The notes below the pieces were generated by a model that saw only the letters and a program-made list of their open reading frames with translations, ran no database searches and had not been told where the DNA came from. From Zymomonas mobilis (GTDB taxonomy: Bacteria > Pseudomonadota > Alphaproteobacteria > Sphingomonadales > Sphingomonadaceae): 64,000 bases of DNA. The translations under genes and the position numbers were made by a program. Location: assembly GCF_006715975.1 (NCBI RefSeq), contig NZ_VFOF01000001.1, forward strand, positions 1,312,001 to 1,376,000, read 5' to 3'. Positions 62,854-64,000 of this stretch are shown here, in pieces (positions within the stretch are counted from its first letter, which is position 1; the number at the start of each line of letters is the position of its first letter).

Positions 62854-64000
62854 AAGAACAGCCTCTGTCTTTCATCGGGGCGGCTTTTGCGGCGGCGTTT
62901 TTGGAGATGTTCCCATAATCGGTCGAGCAAGATCAGAATGCCACCGAATGCCGTCAGGAAGCCACCACCCCAGATGAAGGTAACCAAAGGTTTCCACCAA
63001 CCGCGAATTTGCCAGCGCCCATCATCGGCCTGTTGTCCCAAGACCAGATAGAGTTGCCCCGCTTCTGTTGTTTTGAGTGCCGTTTCGCTGGTATCCGTTA
63101 CAGGATTAGTGAAATGGCGAAGAGCTGGATGCAATGTGAAGGAATGTCCCCATCTTTCGACGCGGATATCGGAGACAATCGCTGTCCAATCAGAACCCAT
63201 ATCAGGCATCACCCTGTCAAAATGCACACGCCAAGACCCCATATTGGCCTGTTGCCCCGGTTTAAGTGCGGTGAGCAGCTCTTTTGAGAAAAGTTCAGTC
63301 GAGGCAATGCCGCATAAGGTCACCGCAATTCCGAGATGTGCCAAGACCATACCCCAGACATTCAGCCGGATACGCCACAATTTCTTCTTCTGTAGAAAAA
63401 GCGGCCAGATACAAAGGACAGCGACCGCAACGGCTACCCCGAAGGCAAGGGAAGCCATCGGTGCGGTTGCCCATTTTCCTTTAAGATAGAGAGCATATTC
63501 TATGATGATGAAGAAATAAGCGCTTATCTGAATTGGCCATTTGAGGGTCATCCAATTATCTTGTTTCCAGCGGAGTAATGCCCCCAAAGGCATCAGCACG
63601 CAGAGCAACAAGGCCAAAGGCGTGATAATCAGATTAAAATAAGGTGCGCCTACCGATAATTTTTCACCACTGATGAGTTCGGCCAACAAAGGATAAAGCG
63701 TACCGATCAAGACAATCGCCAAGATAACGCCAAGGAAAAGATTATTGAGCACCAATCCGGCTTCACGGCTGGGAAGAACGAAGTGATTACCTTGGTGAAT
63801 TTTGCCAATTTTGAGGGCGAAAAGAGCCAGAGCTCCGCCGATATAGAGACCAAGCAAGCCTAGAATGAAGCTGCCCCGCCAAGGATCAACCGCAAAAGCA
63901 TGAACGCTGACTAAGATACCGGAACGCACCAGAAATGTGCCGATCATGCTCATTGAAAAGGCGGTAACCGCCAAGACCAGCGTCCAAACGCGAAGCGCAT
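62850..64000 (-). CDS. ccmF: cytochrome c-type biogenesis protein CcmF, partial (N-terminus beyond window)
   Basis: The last ~383 residues of the haem lyase subunit. The frame stays open to the right edge (ALRVWTLVLAVTAFSMSMIG), so any start inside the window is internal. GTFLVRSGILVSVHAFAVDP and the WWKPLVTFIWGGGFLTAFGG end are typical of CcmF, with multiple membrane helices between. First visible gene of a ccmF-G-H-I operon with 4-nt overlaps throughout. Confidence 0.96.
   Translation of the reverse strand, partial: ALRVWTLVLAVTAFSMSMIGTFLVRSGILVSVHAFAVDPWRGSFILGLLGLYIGGALALFALKIGKIHQGNHFVLPSREAGLVLNNLFLGVILAIVLIGTLYPLLAELISGEKLSVGAPYFNLIITPLALLLCVLMPLGALLRWKQDNWMTLKWPIQISAYFFIIIEYALYLKGKWATAPMASLAFGVAVAVAVLCIWPLFLQKKKLWRIRLNVWGMVLAHLGIAVTLCGIASTELFSKELLTALKPGQQANMGSWRVHFDRVMPDMGSDWTAIVSDIRVERWGHSFTLHPALRHFTNPVTDTSETALKTTEAGQLYLVLGQQADDGRWQIRGWWKPLVTFIWGGGFLTAFGGILILLDRLWEHLQKRRRKSRPDERQRLFL

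Noticed and set aside
1-64000. CRISPR arrays, insertion sequences, prophage genes
   Set aside because: No regularly spaced repeats, transposase motifs or phage genes were recognised anywhere in the window.

Overview
The window looks like chromosomal DNA of Zymomonas mobilis or a very close relative (Alphaproteobacteria, Sphingomonadales). This rests on recognition of protein sequences: the 337-aa zinc alcohol dehydrogenase I (adhA), the 331-aa D-lactate dehydrogenase (ldhA), the 228-aa phosphoglycerate mutase and the 507-aa Pgi, in a background of alphaproteobacterial gene orders (plsY-dprA-topA, fabD divergent from rpsF-rpsR-rplI, tatABC, ccmFGHI). No database search was run.

Layout. 1-3.3 kb: topA (cut by the window edge), dprA and plsY on the minus strand. 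3.4-10.3 kb: small hypotheticals, a half-size MFS-like protein, murI, hemA (5-aminolevulinate synthase), then rpiB-glyA-nrdR-trmJ packed closely on the plus strand. 10.3-12.2 kb: an AT-rich stretch with three small unknown proteins. 12.2-14.3 kb: a LysR regulator divergent from a nitrilase, with a near-perfect palindrome between them. 14.4-20.4 kb: tRNA-Met, kup, tRNA-His, gor and pgi, all minus. 20.6-25.6 kb: a secreted protein, an RhlE-type helicase, then a general-stress-response locus: nepR, a PhyP-like sensor with a degenerate ATPase domain, two matches to the EcfG promoter pattern and a candidate small RNA with C-rich loops, followed by an entericidin-like lipoprotein. 26-30.4 kb: tatCBA, a lipoprotein, fabG and fabD (minus). 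30.9-36.1 kb: the rpsF-rpsR-rplI operon, a dipeptide epimerase, folE, recJ and tRNA-Glu.

36.2-48.1 kb is a polysaccharide locus, visibly AT-rich from just after tRNA-Glu to about 47.5 kb. It holds two divergent TPR-glycosyltransferases, a capsule-type ABC permease without an ATPase partner nearby, the dTDP-L-rhamnose genes rfbB-A-C-D and a GT4 glycosyltransferase whose base composition changes part-way through. Two genes here (the TPR-GT2 gene and rfbC) carry two frameshifts each. All four are repaired by adding one A to an A-run.

48.2-64 kb returns to ordinary composition: manC, dxs, a Fur/Zur-type regulator, adhA, ldhA, gpmA, an M14 carboxypeptidase, a DUF4136 protein, a short rpmJ paralogue, three tandem DUF3617 proteins and the cytochrome c maturation genes ccmF-G-H-I with 4-nt overlaps (ccmF cut by the window edge).

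The most promising undescribed element is the candidate EcfG-driven small RNA at about 25196-25301. The homopolymer frameshift pattern in the polysaccharide locus is second, although sequencing error is a serious alternative for it.
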